A DNA stretch of 64,000 nucleotides from assembly GCA_027704905.1 (NCBI GenBank), contig CM051004.1:12291948-12355947 (forward strand), written 5' to 3'. This document shows, piece after piece, positions 47,601 to 60,570 of this stretch (its first letter is position 1; each line of letters starts with the position of its first letter). Source of the stretch: Muraenolepis orangiensis (Eukaryota > Chordata > Actinopteri > Gadiformes > Muraenolepididae). Below the pieces are notes generated by a model. It had not been told where the DNA came from and searched no databases. It was given only the letters and a program-made list of their open reading frames with translations. The position numbers and the translations under genes are program-made.

Positions 47601-49105
47601 ATAGCTTGATGGACAAACTCATCGATAGGGGGTGGGGTGGGGTGGGAGCCTAGCGAGACTAGTCTGTGTACCGGCGGGGGATGCGGAGGAGGTTCTTGTT
47701 CTCTTCGTGCACCTTCTTCAGCACAGCCTTCTCCTCCATGGTCAGCAGGCCCGCCCTGGCTTCCGGCGGGACGAACCGGATATTGAGTTTTTCTGAGAAA
47801 ATAAAAACGAAAACGATTGTCACCGTTGTTGACGATCAGGAAATTGAGAAGACACACACGGCTGGTAAAGTTCATTTTGTTTATTACCGGTAGCGATTGT
47901 GATATGAGATATGGTTTTTTTGACAGCCACAGGAGCGCTTACCAGCAACAAACTCTGTGCCCGCCAGTTCGGCAGTGGCGAGGAAGTCATCCATGGAGCT
48001 CTGTTCGGTCACCGACTGCAGGTTCAGTCGACCCCAATCATAGCCATCGTTCAGTTCACTAGTGTGAAGCTGAAGAAGAAAGACGAATACAAATTACTGG
48101 AGTGTGTCACAACACATGCATAGAACAAAACGCCCAAAAAGAAAAACACTTTGACCAGGGCAATGGAATGAGTGTCTGCCAAAACAAACTCAAGAGATGC
48201 AGACATTGTAGAGATTGAAGACATTGTAATGTGTATGTTTGTGTAATTTTTGTAACCTGTATATTCCTGTACTTTTGAGCTGGCAATAACATTTCACTGT
48301 ACACTGTACCTTATACATGTGACAAATAAAGTCAGAAAGAGAGATTTAACGACACTTCAAGCGTTGCGTGAGTAACTTTTGATGTATAACTACAGGATAC
48401 GCAACAATAACAAAGAGTTTCAACTGTGACATGTAGGCTGGTATATAGATGTTCAGTTGCCTCAGCAGAGCAGCCAACATACAGAAAAACCCATCCCACA
48501 AGGGCATCACCTGTTTGACCTGCAGCCCTCTGATAGACGCTTCAGGGCCATCAAATCACAGACAAATAGACTTAAGAACAGTTTCTACCCCAGAGCCATA
48601 GGAGAAGTGAACACTGTCAAACACTAACACTGACTGTTCTGTGTAACTACAATACTGTGTTGAACACTGTCAAACACTAACACTGACTGTTCTGTGTAAC
48701 TACAATACTGTACTGGTGGACTGTCAATACTACTATACCAAGTTACATGTTTACATCACACTGCACCTTTATATGTATATATATTGTATAAGTTGCACTT
48801 CTGTACATAGGGCCACTGCAATGTATATACAGTATACATACAATTGTATATGGCAATGGTTTAACATATTTATTTGTTTAGTTTCGGTTTTTTTATCATT
48901 TATATTTGTTAACTGCTGTTTGTAAAGAGTGACGTCAGGATTGATAGACAAGTGTTGTTATACGGTTATGTACAATGACAATAAAGACATTATAACGCAG
49001 TACCCAGGTGTCGATTTTCTTGTGTCCGCGGTTCGCCTGAAGTCTCTCCTTGATCAGGGACCTCCCGAGTCCTCCGGGTCCTCCTCCTGCGTTCTTCTTA
49101 CCCAT
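41653..49105 (-). CDS. lsg1: LSG1, circularly permuted GTPase of 60S ribosome maturation
   Basis: Fourteen coding exons: 49004-49105, 47943-48069, 47672-47792, 47467-47553, 46999-47085, 45929-45989, 45181-45357, 44606-44939, 44101-44202, 43850-43993, 43293-43416, 43039-43118, 42225-42401 and 41653-41880. Apart from exon 8, phases fit and give about 649 residues (I recall 658 in human). GTPase motifs are in the circularly permuted order: G4 NKAD in exon 7, G1 GYPNVGKSS in exon 9, G3 DCPG in exon 10. Other conserved parts are LHTSELNDGYDWGRLNLQSV, ERNLDFWRQLWRVIER and QENVRALTKGVQ; the C-terminus is basic. LSG1 acts in the cytoplasm to release NMD3 from pre-60S subunits. Oddities are the frame problem in exon 8, an AT-AC intron between exons 10 and 11, a minisatellite-filled intron 5, and a GQAQ repeat in the last exon. 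Confidence 0.95.
43417..43849 (-). other. LSG1 intron 10, U12-type AT-AC intron
   Basis: After codon ...AVSL the intron starts ATATCCTT, the exact U12 AT-AC donor consensus. The next exon resumes at GTGTGTCAAACC (VCQTIPRHV) after the dinucleotide AC. A U12 branch-site match, CCTTAAC, ends 11 bases before that AC. No GT-AG alternative keeps the conserved VSL/VCQ junction. Confidence 0.9.
44228..44345 (-). mobile_element. LINE 3' tail in an LSG1 intron
   Basis: On the minus strand it ends GACAATAAATTCGAATCTAA. A shared block (TTACAGTAAAGTGCATGGT at 44290) also occurs at about 40150, so two copies of one retroelement tail are present. Confidence 0.55.
44606..44939 (-). CDS. lsg1: LSG1 exon 8, acidic linker with a frame problem
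   Basis: The exon between a CACAG acceptor and a GTGAG donor is 334 bases, one more than a multiple of three, although the exons on both sides are in phase 0. It opens in the expected acidic frame (a run of about 11 Glu, then QPAVAKESRQEE), which ends in a stop. DEDWQTCSEGEDEEEAGG and the conserved KEGELTVGL follow in another frame. A change of frame in the purine-rich GAGGAGAGAGGAGGAAG at about 44815-44835 would reconcile them. Alternatively a weak acceptor 13 bases in (GGTAG) keeps one frame throughout but replaces the Glu run by Lys. Confidence 0.8.
45995..46968. repeat. 30-bp minisatellite, about 32 copies, filling LSG1 intron 5
   Basis: The unit contains GTCACACACATGGATGATGT followed by TAGCCTCAGT. 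Variants (ACGTGG, TTGGCCTTCGT, TTTCAGTTTC, GAGG for GATG) recur in a set order, suggesting higher-order units of 150-210 bp near 46480, 46630 and 46840. The array runs from 6 bases upstream of the exon 6 acceptor (45990-45994) almost to the exon 5 donor at 46998, so the 1009-base intron is nearly pure repeat. Because 30 is divisible by 3, several frames stay open on both strands; these are not genes. Confidence 0.97.
48230..48345 (+). mobile_element. Retroelement 3' tail
   Basis: TTTCACTGTACACTGTACCT then ACATGTGACAAATAAAGTCA is a common fish LINE 3' end. A similar one is at 51010-51055. Confidence 0.5.
48440..48990 (+). mobile_element. 5'-truncated LINE in LSG1 intron 1
   Basis: Plus-strand frames read LFDLQPSDRRFRAIKSQTNR- and NSFYPRAIGEVN-like text, the C-terminus of a Rex1-like LINE. 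A 3' UTR follows with a partly duplicated ACACTGTCAAACACTAACAC at about 48610-48690. It ends GTACAATGACAATAAAGAC near 48985, under 20 bases from the exon 1 donor at 49003. Confidence 0.75.
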
Positions 49106-49248
49106 CGTGTCAATAATATAATAATATTATGATATAATAAGGTCTCACCGGGCGGTGTTATGCTGTGAAAAGAGAACACGAACCTAAGATATTATTTTCT
49201 GTCACTCTTCTCTTCCCACATGTGGAAGAAGAAGCTTGTTGTCCTAGA

Positions 49249-49258
49249 ACCGGAAGTG
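49249..49258 (-). promoter_or_regulatory. ETS site in the LSG1 promoter region
   Basis: ACCGGAAGTG, a full ETS-family consensus, lies about 145 bases upstream of the LSG1 start codon. No TATA box is seen. ETS sites are frequent in promoters of ribosome-biogenesis genes; use here is inferred. Confidence 0.45.
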
Positions 49259-49589
49259 AACTGGAACACACTATGTGGTGATGTAGTCTTTAGATAGTAA
49301 TAACGATGTTATAGTCCCTTGACCATGGTTATATGTACGTGTATAAACATGTGTAAACACATCATGTGTGTAATATAATGTATAATAGAATACACTTGAA
49401 TGCGCTTCTTACTTACGTGTGTGTACGTGTGTGAACGTGACGTATTTAGGATGGTACGGTCCATCCACACGCCTGTCTGTCCGGCTATTAAACATGTCCC
49501 GAGGAACATGTTGGGTTTCAACATTAGTTCCTCATGATGATTGCTCGTCGTCTGATAATTTATTATTAAGTTAAGTAAAATGCACCTTA

Positions 49590-50744
49590 TTATGGAAGCC
49601 CGTTTCCGCCACTTGAAAAAAACAAAAGTCACATAAAAACTCATAATTATGACTTAGTATCTCATAATTATGACTTACATATCTAGCCTATTGACTGAAG
49701 CTTTTTGCACTATAGCTTGCTGTCGTTGTTATGACACTGACAACATTTAAAACTTTGACATGACTTTTCAACAACAACCTTTGTTCCTTTTCTAATGGAC
49801 TAGTTAGGCTATGTCAATTTAAGTGGAAACTGTATCACACTGCAGGGATTAACATGAGAATGTTTACATGGCACAATAACATCATTTAATTATTAGCCCT
49901 ACATACAACAAAATCTAATTTCATGACTTTTCCAAAACTTTAAATGAATATACTCCATTACATGACTTTGGAAATTGGTACTTTTAAAATTCCATGACTT
50001 TCCCAGGAATTCCATGACCCCGGGGACCCTGATTAAAGGACCTAAGCTTCCTCAGTAAGTAGTCTGCTCTGTTGACAGCCTCAGGGTTACATTTACAGTT
50101 CAGTCTGTTGTTGAGCTGAACACCCAGGTATCTGTAGCCCTCCAACAGCCTGCTTGTATATGTTTGGAAAAGGGACTAAGAGAACTATAGACATTTGACT
50201 ATAAACTGAAATAAGTGGGTCTGTTGTTGAGCTGAACACCCAGGTATCTATAGCCCTCCAACAGCCTGCTTGTATATGTTTGGAAATGGAACTATAGACA
50301 GTGTAGGCCAATACAGACCGCTCAACAACAGTAATAGGCAGTTTGTATAGGTTTGTAAACAGAACTATAGACATTGAACTACACCCCTGTATATAGTTCA
50401 ATGTGATGGGGAGATGGGGAGAGGTCCGTTACTCTGGACAAGAGGGGGGAGTCCACTTAACTATCCCATAAATATGACTTACCTATATCATAATTATGGG
50501 AAAGTAAGTAATAATTATGAGATAGTTAAGTCATAATTATGAGATACTAAGTCATAATTATGAGAAATAAAGTCATAATTATGAGAGAGTTAAGTCATAA
50601 TTATGAGATACCAAGTCATGATTATGAGATACTAAGTCATAATTATGAGAAAGTTAAGTCATAATTATGAGATACTAAGTCATAACTATGAGTTTTTATG
50701 TGAGTTTTCTTTTTTTTCAAGTGGCGGAAACGGGCTTCCATACA
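49590..50744. mobile_element. Inverted-repeat DNA transposon (MITE-like), 1.15 kb
   Basis: The left end TATGGAAGCCCGTTTCCGCC and the reverse complement of the right end agree for about 90 bases, through CACTTG, an A run and ACATAAAAACTCAT. Next to the ends, repeated palindromic CATAATTATGACTTA units occur twice at the left and about eight times at the right (50490-50700). No transposase is seen. The middle holds LINE-derived sequence. Superfamily not assigned. Confidence 0.85.
50036..50300 (-). mobile_element. LINE fragment with an internal duplication, within the inverted-repeat element
   Basis: The minus strand reads GYRYLGVQLNNRL, a LINE reverse transcriptase motif. The block with TTGAGCTGAACACCCAGGTA occurs twice (about 50109-50180 and 50224-50290). 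Confidence 0.7.
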
Positions 50745-50938
50745 TATCCATACCTAGAAACAATATAACAATAGAATAGAAAATCGAATTGAAAGGTTCT
50801 CAATGCTAACACAATGCAAACGACATTTAAGAGACATACAGAGAGAAAGGGAGAAACATACTATATATATAAATATATATTTATATATAAATAATATATA
50901 TAATGTATAAAAAATATATATAAATATATTTAAAATAT

Positions 50939-51198
<260 letters not shown>

Positions 51199-51714
51199 GC
51201 GTTATGAAACCCAATTAGGACAAAGGCTGGGGACCCCTTGTAGTTTCAACAACAATATAAATCACGCACACAAATAGCCGGTAGGTGGCGACAGAGAACA
51301 CTTTATAGCCTGTATGTGGTCTCAACAGGTCATGCATATCACATTACAGCAGTGTTGTGTTAACTATATATTATACATTAAATACATTTCATTTATAATA
51401 TGGATGAACCTACATAAAAAAAAGTTATTTGTTCTCGATAATTCCGAACATACTAGAATGTGTCCTCATAAATAATAGGCTATAAGGTATTTAGACTTAT
51501 AAGGGTATTATAGAAAAACGAAAATGTAAAACTTAAAAAAAGCTATGAGAAAGGCTTGTGTGACCATAGTGCTGAGTAGTGTAAATAAACAGACCTGCTT
51601 ACAATATCAGGAGAACAGCGATGCTTGGTGACATTATGTATTATTTATAATCATACATCAATTATAATAATATTTGTAATATTTGTAATATATGTACCTT
51701 ATACATTATAACAT

Positions 51715-51995
51715 TACACTTTTACACTTGCTGGACATTCTGGAGTCACTACAGCTTCTGTACTACTGTATTCATGATGCTGCTACACTACTGGCACTTT
51801 AAAAACGTTTACAATTCAACCGATGTTCATATCAGTCACTTTGCTGTCCTTTTTTTGTTAATTTGTATTTTTATTGTATATATGATTTTTATGGTATTGT
51901 TTTTGGAGATGTATACTGCGGGAGGGAATGGGGAGTAAGCATTCCAATGTACTTGTTACAAATGGCAAATAAATATCTTGTATCTTGTGTCTTGA
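51715..51995 (+). mobile_element. Retroelement 3' end upstream of FAM43A
   Basis: Untranslated-looking sequence ends CAAATGGCAAATAAATATCT then TGTATCTTGTGTCTTG, typical of fish LINE tails. No coding part is left. Confidence 0.5.
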
Positions 51996-52262
51996 CAAAG
52001 GTATGCGACACATGATCCAAATATTATTGTTCTACGGTAAGCCAACACACAGAACATAGCAATAACATTTTTTATTCTACAATCATTCCATAATATGACT
52101 GTAGAATAAATATATTATAAATTATATATGATATATTATATGCAACACCAGTGTTAGACCCGCGCATGCAACAGTGAAACCAACTGTGCGTCAATCGTCA
52201 CACTTTGGTTTCGCCCGCCTCTCTTGCTCCTCTCCCGCACACACAGAGTGGTTCGTCCCTCG

Positions 52263-52270
52263 TATATAAA
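52263..52270 (+). promoter_or_regulatory. TATA box of FAM43A
   Basis: TATATAAA lies 208 bases before the start codon, which puts transcription start near 52295 and gives a 5' UTR of about 180 bases. It is the only clear TATA box near a gene start in the window. Confidence 0.7.
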
Positions 52271-52477
52271 CGAGGACCAGTCTGCTAGGCAAACAGACGT
52301 CGGATGTGTTCGGTCCACAGAGCACTACATTTAACCCTGAACAACACGATGGATAGATAAACCAAAGTGCTGTTGTTTTTCCTGTGTGCACTTGGAGAAG
52401 CTCATATTGAACAGGACAAGGACAATAACGCAAAGTGATACTAGACGGCATTCATGTTGACTGGAAGCAGGCATACG

Positions 52478-53536
52478 ATGCTGCCCTGGAAGAAGAACAA
52501 GTTCGACCTGATCGAGGAGGACAAGCAGTCCAAGCAGCAGCAGCAGCAGAAGGGCTATGCCGTGAGCCTGAACTACTCGGCGCTCACCTCGTTCGCTAAG
52601 TCGTGCCCGGAGAGCGCACTCAACCGGGTGGGGAGCATGTTCAAGTCCAAGAGGAAAAAGGTGAAGATCACCAACGAGGACCCCACGTACACGGTGCTGT
52701 ACCTGGGCAACGCCACCACCATCCAGTCCCGGGGAGAGGGCTGCACGGACGTGGCCGTGAGCAAGATCTGGGGCAAGAGCGAGATGGGCAAGAACGGCAC
52801 CAAGATGAAGCTCACGGTGAGCTCCCAGGGCATCCGCATGGTGCATGTGGACGACAAGGCGCGGAGACCGGGACACTTGTATCTGCTCCACCGGATAACG
52901 TACTGCGTGGCCGACCCGAGGCTGCCCAGGATTTTCGTTTGGGTTTACCGACACGAGATGAAGCACAAGGCGGTGATGCTGCGGTGCCACGCCGTGCTGG
53001 TGTCCAAGCCGGAGAAGGCGAAGGCCATGGCGCTGCTCCTGTACCAGACCTCGGCCACGGCGCTGGCCGAGTTCAAGAGACTGAAGCGCCGGGACGACGC
53101 CAGGCACCAGCAGCAGCAGCTGATCGGGGAGCAGACCATTCCACTGGTGCCCCTTCGGAAGCTCCTGAACGGACAGTGTTACTACAAACCCCCCGTGGAG
53201 CGCAGCCGGAGCGCACCCAAGCTGGGCTCCATCACGGAGGACTCGCTGGGCGAGGAGGAGGAGGAGAAGGCGATGCACTTCGAGTGCGAGGACATCCTGG
53301 ACACGGACGACGCGGACGACCGCGTCGGCCATGGCAAACAAGAGTTGTCTCAGATGATCAATGACTTGGGGGAGATGTGCATAGGGAACGACGTGCAGAC
53401 ACTGAAGGCTGACCTGCGGGTCACCAGGCTTCTGTCCGGGGAGAGCACCGGCAGCGAGTCGTCCATAGAGAGCAACCAGGAGGTGATCTCTTTCACGCAT
53501 GGCTTCGAGGAGTCCAAGATTGACGAAATCTCGTGA
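52478..53536 (+). CDS. fam43a: FAM43A, PID/PTB-domain protein
   Basis: A single-exon gene of 352 codons. The start at 52478 gives MLPWKKNKFDLIEED, which matches the family N-terminus; an ATG eight codons upstream (52454) is in frame but not expected. A PID/PTB domain spans about residues 60-200 (DPTYTVLYLGNATTIQSRGE, GTKMKLTVSSQGIRMVHVDD, HLYLLHRITYCVADPRLPRI, FVWVYRHEMKHKAVMLRCHA, ALLLYQTSATALAEFKRLKR). After it come IPLVPLRKLL, the conserved YKPPVERSRSAPKLGSITED, a Glu run and TLKADLRVTRLLSG. Human FAM43A is longer mainly through a longer acidic/Gly linker. PTB domains bind NPxY-like peptides; the role of FAM43A itself is little known. The coding region is much GC-richer than its flanks. 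Confidence 0.96.
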   Translation: MLPWKKNKFDLIEEDKQSKQQQQQKGYAVSLNYSALTSFAKSCPESALNRVGSMFKSKRKKVKITNEDPTYTVLYLGNATTIQSRGEGCTDVAVSKIWGKSEMGKNGTKMKLTVSSQGIRMVHVDDKARRPGHLYLLHRITYCVADPRLPRIFVWVYRHEMKHKAVMLRCHAVLVSKPEKAKAMALLLYQTSATALAEFKRLKRRDDARHQQQQLIGEQTIPLVPLRKLLNGQCYYKPPVERSRSAPKLGSITEDSLGEEEEEKAMHFECEDILDTDDADDRVGHGKQELSQMINDLGEMCIGNDVQTLKADLRVTRLLSGESTGSESSIESNQEVISFTHGFEESKIDEIS

Positions 53537-54225
53537 AGATTTGAGAAGTATGAGAGACTGGCGCCACACTTTACTCTTATAGAGACATTTGAATCTTCGC
53601 GATAACATGTTTTGTTGCTTCCCCCCCCCCCCCCTTATGTTTTGTGCCTCGACCACTTGAAAAGAAGGATCCAAGACCTCGAAGGTCCAAGACAATAACC
53701 AGAAGAAGGAACCAGTCATTAAAAGACAGTGCATGTCTGTTTAGAGATTATGTCAAGCCAACAGATCTCCAGTGCGTGTGTGCGCCACACTAATCCCACA
53801 TATTTGAATTAAGAGGATTTGTCTTCTCTTAAATCATGTTGACCCAACCTGGCTCTCGTAGACACTTGAATATTGTGTTGAAAGACTCAAACACCCAACT
53901 TCCATCAAGCCTCTCGATTGTTTAAGTACTGTTTCCAACTGCTTCAGTTCGTCATACGGGACGTATTGTTGACTTTACATGAACTTTTTGCACTGTTGTG
54001 GAGTTAAGTGGAGTATTAGGCTCATGTAATAACGTCTCGGTATGTTGTCAAAAAACATAAATGTCATATCTTTGCTGTGCAAAAGAAAAAAACACCCTAA
54101 TGTATTAATATGTACAAAGTCAGATTCATGAAGTATGAAGTATATACATAGTTGTTATTTTTGGAAAAAGAGAAACGGTTTGTTATGGGAACCTCTCAGA
54201 ACGACAAATAAAACAACAAAATGAG
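53537..54225 (+). other. fam43a: FAM43A 3' UTR
   Basis: AT-rich non-coding sequence from the stop to the likely polyadenylation signal. It includes a C run at 53622-53634 and several ATTTA-like motifs. Confidence 0.6.
54207..54212 (+). terminator. Likely FAM43A polyadenylation signal
   Basis: AATAAA 670 bases after the stop codon, the first canonical hexamer on this strand. Confidence 0.6.
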
Positions 54226-55258
54226 AAATATATAACAACGTGTTGCTCTCGTTTTTATGTGCATGCATAGAACACAAGCAGGCCTTTTTTACGACCTCAA
54301 TATGCAAAACGAGGATCCACTCAGAAATGAGGTCAGATCCGCGATGATAAAACGTCACATGCAGGTCACACAACCGTTATGAAGCACACACCCACAGCCT
54401 CTCCATGCACCATGCCTGTTCCTGTAGGTGTCCCAACACAAGGGCCTCCAGTGTTCTCCCAAGTGTTCCAAATGATCTATAAAACGGCCCACTGATCTTC
54501 CAACGGGCCTGGAGGTAAGACCTTAGACCACTCAGATGTCATTATCACATATCTGACTGTGAAAAATCAAAAGCAGCTGAATCTCTTGCAGCAGCCGCCT
54601 CTTGCAGACAAACTGAACTTGCTGACTGTTCCCCTCTCGGCCCCTCATGACCCCCTCTAGTCCAGCTGTACATGATGTCCTGTGAACCACTTGTGAATCC
54701 CCCCCCCCCCAAGACCCCAGAACATCACATGATCTGCTTTATAGGCACGTCTAGTGTGTGCGTGTTGAGTGTTCCAAGTGCCTAGCAATAGGGGCCGTGT
54801 CTATTGGGTGTTCGATAGTCTGGTGGCGTAACCTTATACCTGTAGGCAGGTATATGCCCCACCTTTTGTTTGGATAAAAGTGTGACTTAAATAACTTAAT
54901 AGTAATAGTAGCAGTTAAAAATAAATAAATAGAAAATAGCACGGCTCTCGCTTATCATTTCTGCATCCCTCTCGGGGATTCAAACAGTTAACACTCTTTA
55001 AGAACAGAGGGTGACCTGCAGGCGACTGCCCTGCTGCTGTCACGGTGACAGCAGACGGTCACACTCACACTTCCTTCTCACACTCTACACGCCCAAAAGT
55101 GCACATACTGTATATAGCAACAGTCGGGCGGACGCTGAATATATCACAATAATGTGGTGATCCCTCCTCATCATCAGTGATGAAGTGAACAAAAAACAAC
55201 AGGGCCACTTGTGGTGAAGTCATGTGGTGAAATGGATTCTCCCATGTCTCTCCTCCCC

Positions 55259-55428
<170 letters not shown>

Positions 55429-56509
55429 GAGGGCCGAACCTTAACACATTAGCTATGTATTAGCACCTCAGTGGCGGACGCTAAAAATAGGCCCTGACAG
55501 GAAGAGTGATGTGTGATGGTGAAACTCCGGGAGGAGATGGTATTCTTTTCTTTTACCAGACAGTGTCACTTTTAATAACGCAGCGTCACTTCTAACCACG
55601 ATAAGTTCCTCAGGCATCACATTGCTGATTTAGAATGAGAGAATCACCACATTTTGCTATTATACATGTTGTACATAGGCCAATGTCATCTGTTACACTA
55701 AAAGTAACACTTATAATTAAACGTCATAAAACTTCACGTGAGTTTTTTCTTCTTCCTTCAAATGACATTTCAGGATAAGAATAATTCTCGTTGAAACAAA
55801 TCAATCCAATTAGCTCAACCCAGATGTCCGATCTCCCAGCTGGCCGATACGTGTATCTAAACTATGACACAGACCGACCAGAACGACGTGCTGTCCACAC
55901 CATCCCCTGCTTTACCCTTTATATCCGTTTCAGCAAGTGTCAATACAACGCTCCACCGCTGCTCATTACGACTCCCGTGAGAGCTTCCGTTGGAAATAAT
56001 AACAGCGTGCCATGGAAATACACAGTGTCCACTTCCTCGGAGGGCGGAGGAAGGAGCGGGCTCCACTTTGTCGTCGCCCCCCCCCCCCCGCCACACACCT
56101 TCGGCACCGGTACCACACAAGATGAAGATGACGGTGACGCACCCCTGAACCGTAACCACGGGAACGAGGAGCAGGACGCGCCGTGGAGGGGGGTCGACCC
56201 GGGAGACGAGAGCGCTTTAGGCATACGCACAGCGCACAGCAACACACCACCCACCTGTTATTTCAGCAGCAGAATTATCTGTTTTTTTCCCCCCTGACCT
56301 ACATTTCTCTCCTAAGTGGTGGTGGTGGTTGGGCGGTTGGAGCTCATCTGTGAAAGCCTTCACATGCCTGCCGCTGGGTCAGGGCTGCCCTGGGTTACAG
56401 TGCGCTCAGATGAGCGTAAATCATGCAATTCTTCATCTGAGAGGGTTGGTTTTGATGTTGCATTTTGATGCGCAAAATGTTTGTGGGACAATTTGGGCTG
56501 CCTTTAGGG

Positions 56510-56552
56510 AGAGAGAGACAGAGACAGAGTGAGACAAAGACAGAGAGAGAGA

Positions 56553-56629
<77 letters not shown>

Positions 56630-56789
56630 ACCACTCACACACACACAAATAATTAGCTTTGAACCATGTCAATAAATAATAATGCATGAGGAAGGAGCGT
56701 GCACACAGAGCAGCTAAATCAGAGAGCCGCCAACCTCTGTCACCTTACCACTGACATGCTCTGGCATGCCCTGCTAATACAATTAGATG

Positions 56790-56860
<71 letters not shown>

Positions 56861-56884
56861 GTGTGTGTGCGCGCACGCGTGTCT

Positions 56885-56930
<46 letters not shown>

Positions 56931-56932
56931 GT
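56510..56932. repeat. (GA)n(CA)n and (TG)n arrays
   Basis: (GA)-rich then (CA)n at 56510-56647, and (TG)n at 56791-56930 interrupted by GCGCGCACGCGTGTC, a possible Z-DNA-forming stretch. Confidence 0.95.
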
Positions 56933-57090
56933 GACTCCATGGGCTTATCCTCTAGCCGGTGCTAGGCACACTCCTTAATTATACTCTACGGAGGTCTCTC
57001 CTACCACACAACGCCACACATGCTATTAATAGTAGAGTTAGTGGAAGACATGCAAAACGTTGTGGTGAAATGTGCATGACTCTCACGCTG

Positions 57091-57500
<410 letters not shown>

Positions 57501-57816
57501 TGTGGGTTCCCTGTGTGGTGTGACTGGTTGAGGATTGGTTACTCCTCTCGGCTCCTCTGCTCACTTTGCTTTTCTGATTGGAGGAGAGGACCACCAAGAC
57601 AACCAGGTGACGGTCATGTGACCAACTGTTGTGTAAGCTTACACAAAACTCACAAGGAAACAGTTTTTCCCCAAAGGAATGAATCTCATAGTTGACGAGA
57701 AGGCTTGTATTTGTCTTGCTTGTAGGCGTTAATCAACTGGTAAAGACGAACGATGGAGGGAGAACTACAATCTCTCCCCTTGTGAATCATAGATGCTGAG
57801 AGGATGCATGTTTGGA

Positions 57817-57950
<134 letters not shown>

Positions 57951-58308
57951 GACGTCCAGTGGCGTCGGTTATCGGTTCTCTCGGAGGCCTCGTAACCCTA
58001 TAGCTCTCAAGACTTGGCCGGACCAGGACATACTCTTGTTTTTCAACCCATCTGTCTCAAAAACAACAACAACATTCGCCTCAGGAGAGACATAGATTTC
58101 ACTAAGGGGTTATTTTTGGTTTACTCTGTTCCTGGGAAGGAAGTGGAATAATAACAACGAGAAGAGAGCAGGCAATGAGTGAAAATTGTTATTAAGGGAA
58201 AACCCCCAGCCTGACACACAGACAGATGGAGGGTTGTTCCAGAAGAAGCCCTTGGTCACATGCAAACATCTGCAGATTTTCTGAAATTGGATATTTGAGG
58301 CTGGGAGG

Positions 58309-58415
<107 letters not shown>

Positions 58416-58721
58416 GTTGTTGAGGGGAGAGGATCCCCTGAATAGACACACTGTCACCACAAAATTCGGAACATTTATTTCAGTATTTCTCTTTGTTCCA
58501 AAGCAACGATCTTTTTGTTTTGGAGATCTGTGCTCCATGTTCCTGTTCCCGGTTAACTAGGTACTGTAGCTGCTGTGCTTTTTCCCAGGTGACTGACTGT
58601 CAAAAAGTGGAGCAAAATAGTGTGGATTCCACCGGCCAATTTCCCCTTTAGAACACAGACAGGAAACAGATGCAGCAGTACACCTCTGGTACAGCTCTCC
58701 GACAGCACATACACATGAGCA

Positions 58722-58734
58722 CGGTGTGTGTGTT

Positions 58735-58776
<42 letters not shown>
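58722..58776. repeat. (GT)n array
   Basis: About 50 bases of GT with one TTGGTG interruption. Confidence 0.95.
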
Positions 58777-59070
58777 CGTTTGTGTTTTGTCCCTACTATT
58801 TAGCAGATATATGTACTCGAAGTAGCTTCGTAAAGTACATGATAAATATAAAAATAGAAACAAATAACGGAACAATGAAATTTAAAATATCCCTCTACAG
58901 TCCGTGAGTCACGCACTGGTTACCGTGACAACAATAGGTCACACCTGGACAGCACTGGGGGGATTTTCAAAAGGAGACATTAGTTAAAGGGTGTTTTTCT
59001 GTTTCTAATTGTGTGTTTTCCTGAGTTTGTGCTTCCCCCCTCACTAAAATACACAAAGTTCTCCCTTCTA

Positions 59071-59076
<6 letters not shown>

Positions 59077-59118
<42 letters not shown>

Positions 59119-59150
59119 CTCTCTCGCTCTCTCTCGCTCTCTCTCTCTCC
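59077..59150. repeat. (CT)n array
   Basis: CT repeats with three regularly spaced CTCG variants near the end. Confidence 0.95.
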
Positions 59151-60369
59151 ATCAATCTTACTATATTAAATTGTTATAATTTTTGTATTATTATGATTCA
59201 TTTTTATTGTACTTTTTATATTAAGTATAATACAATTTTATATTAAGTATAATATTATTTCAAAATGTGGATGTCCCTAAATTGTGCCAATATTTTTTAT
59301 ATATTTTTAATTTTTATTTAATTTTACATTTTATATTTTCTACCCGGAAGTAGCAGTTTATCTATAATATATTAAAACAATTGTATACTAATGTGACTCT
59401 CAACTGGTGGGTGTAGGGCATTTAAGTGGGTCTCAGAGCATATGCCAAACCTTAATCTTTAGCAAGATGCCCATGAAATAACTAATGTTTCAATGTTAAT
59501 TCATGTGTCAACGGCTTACTGTTTTATTGAGTTTAGCCCCAATTGTCAGAGCTGTTTCTTCGCTCCATGTTTTCAACAATACATGAAGGCATTGTTGATA
59601 ACTGCAATATTGGTGGATACATGTTTTATTATTGGATTGTGACTTCATGGCTAAGGATGTGGGTCCTGAGGCTGGAGAACCAAGGCTCTAATACATCCGG
59701 ACTCTACTCTATCCATCATGTCACCTCACTGGCTCTATTCATACAACATTCCGGGAACCACCAGGTATCGATCACGCTAACATCATTTACTCTACATTTC
59801 TCCATCAGTCACTGTGACCAATAACAACGGGTCCTTTGTTGAGGATAGTCCTCAGTCCTCGTAATCAGATCAGCTGCGAGGGGGGGCCCACAGTGTCAAA
59901 TAGGCCCCATGCCTGCCTAATCTACCAACAGGCTGAGATATGAGGGGGGGGTGGGGGGCGGATGAGGGTGGGTGTGGGGGTGATGGGTATTTGAAAATAT
60001 TTCTCAGCGAAAAGCATTTAAACATGCAGGTCAGCCAGCACCGAGGCCGACAGGCACCTCTGCAGGGCAAGGACAAGGACAAACACCACACGTTTCCCTC
60101 CCAGGGGGATGTAAACACAGCAGCCTTTTGTTCTCAGAAATCCCAGCAATGTTTATCCATCAGCACTTGATCTCCAAACACTCGGACAATAACAACATCT
60201 TGAGGAGGGGGAGAGATGTGGAGGGTGGTCCGTGCAGGCCCAGCGGTAGGAATGTGGTGTTAAAACACACTGGCTAGAATATTCAACACATGTTTACATG
60301 TATACTTCATTATGGAGACATTGGGTGTGAACATTTCACCTTCAACGGGGACATGCATGTGCATGCTCT

Positions 60370-60489
60370 CACACAGACACACACACACAGACACACACAG
60401 ACACACACAGACACACAGACACACACACCTACATACCCATGCACACACACAATTACGTGCATGCATGTTTGCAAACACATACACACACA

Positions 60490-60570
<81 letters not shown>

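Noticed and set aside
52331..53734. 467-codon open frame antisense to FAM43A
   Set aside because: It is a shadow of the GC-rich FAM43A coding region; the sense strand has the conserved PID domain.
55791..56297. 168-codon plus-strand open frame
   Set aside because: No recognisable domain, a long Pro run from a C tract, no promoter or splice context, and equally open frames on the other strand.
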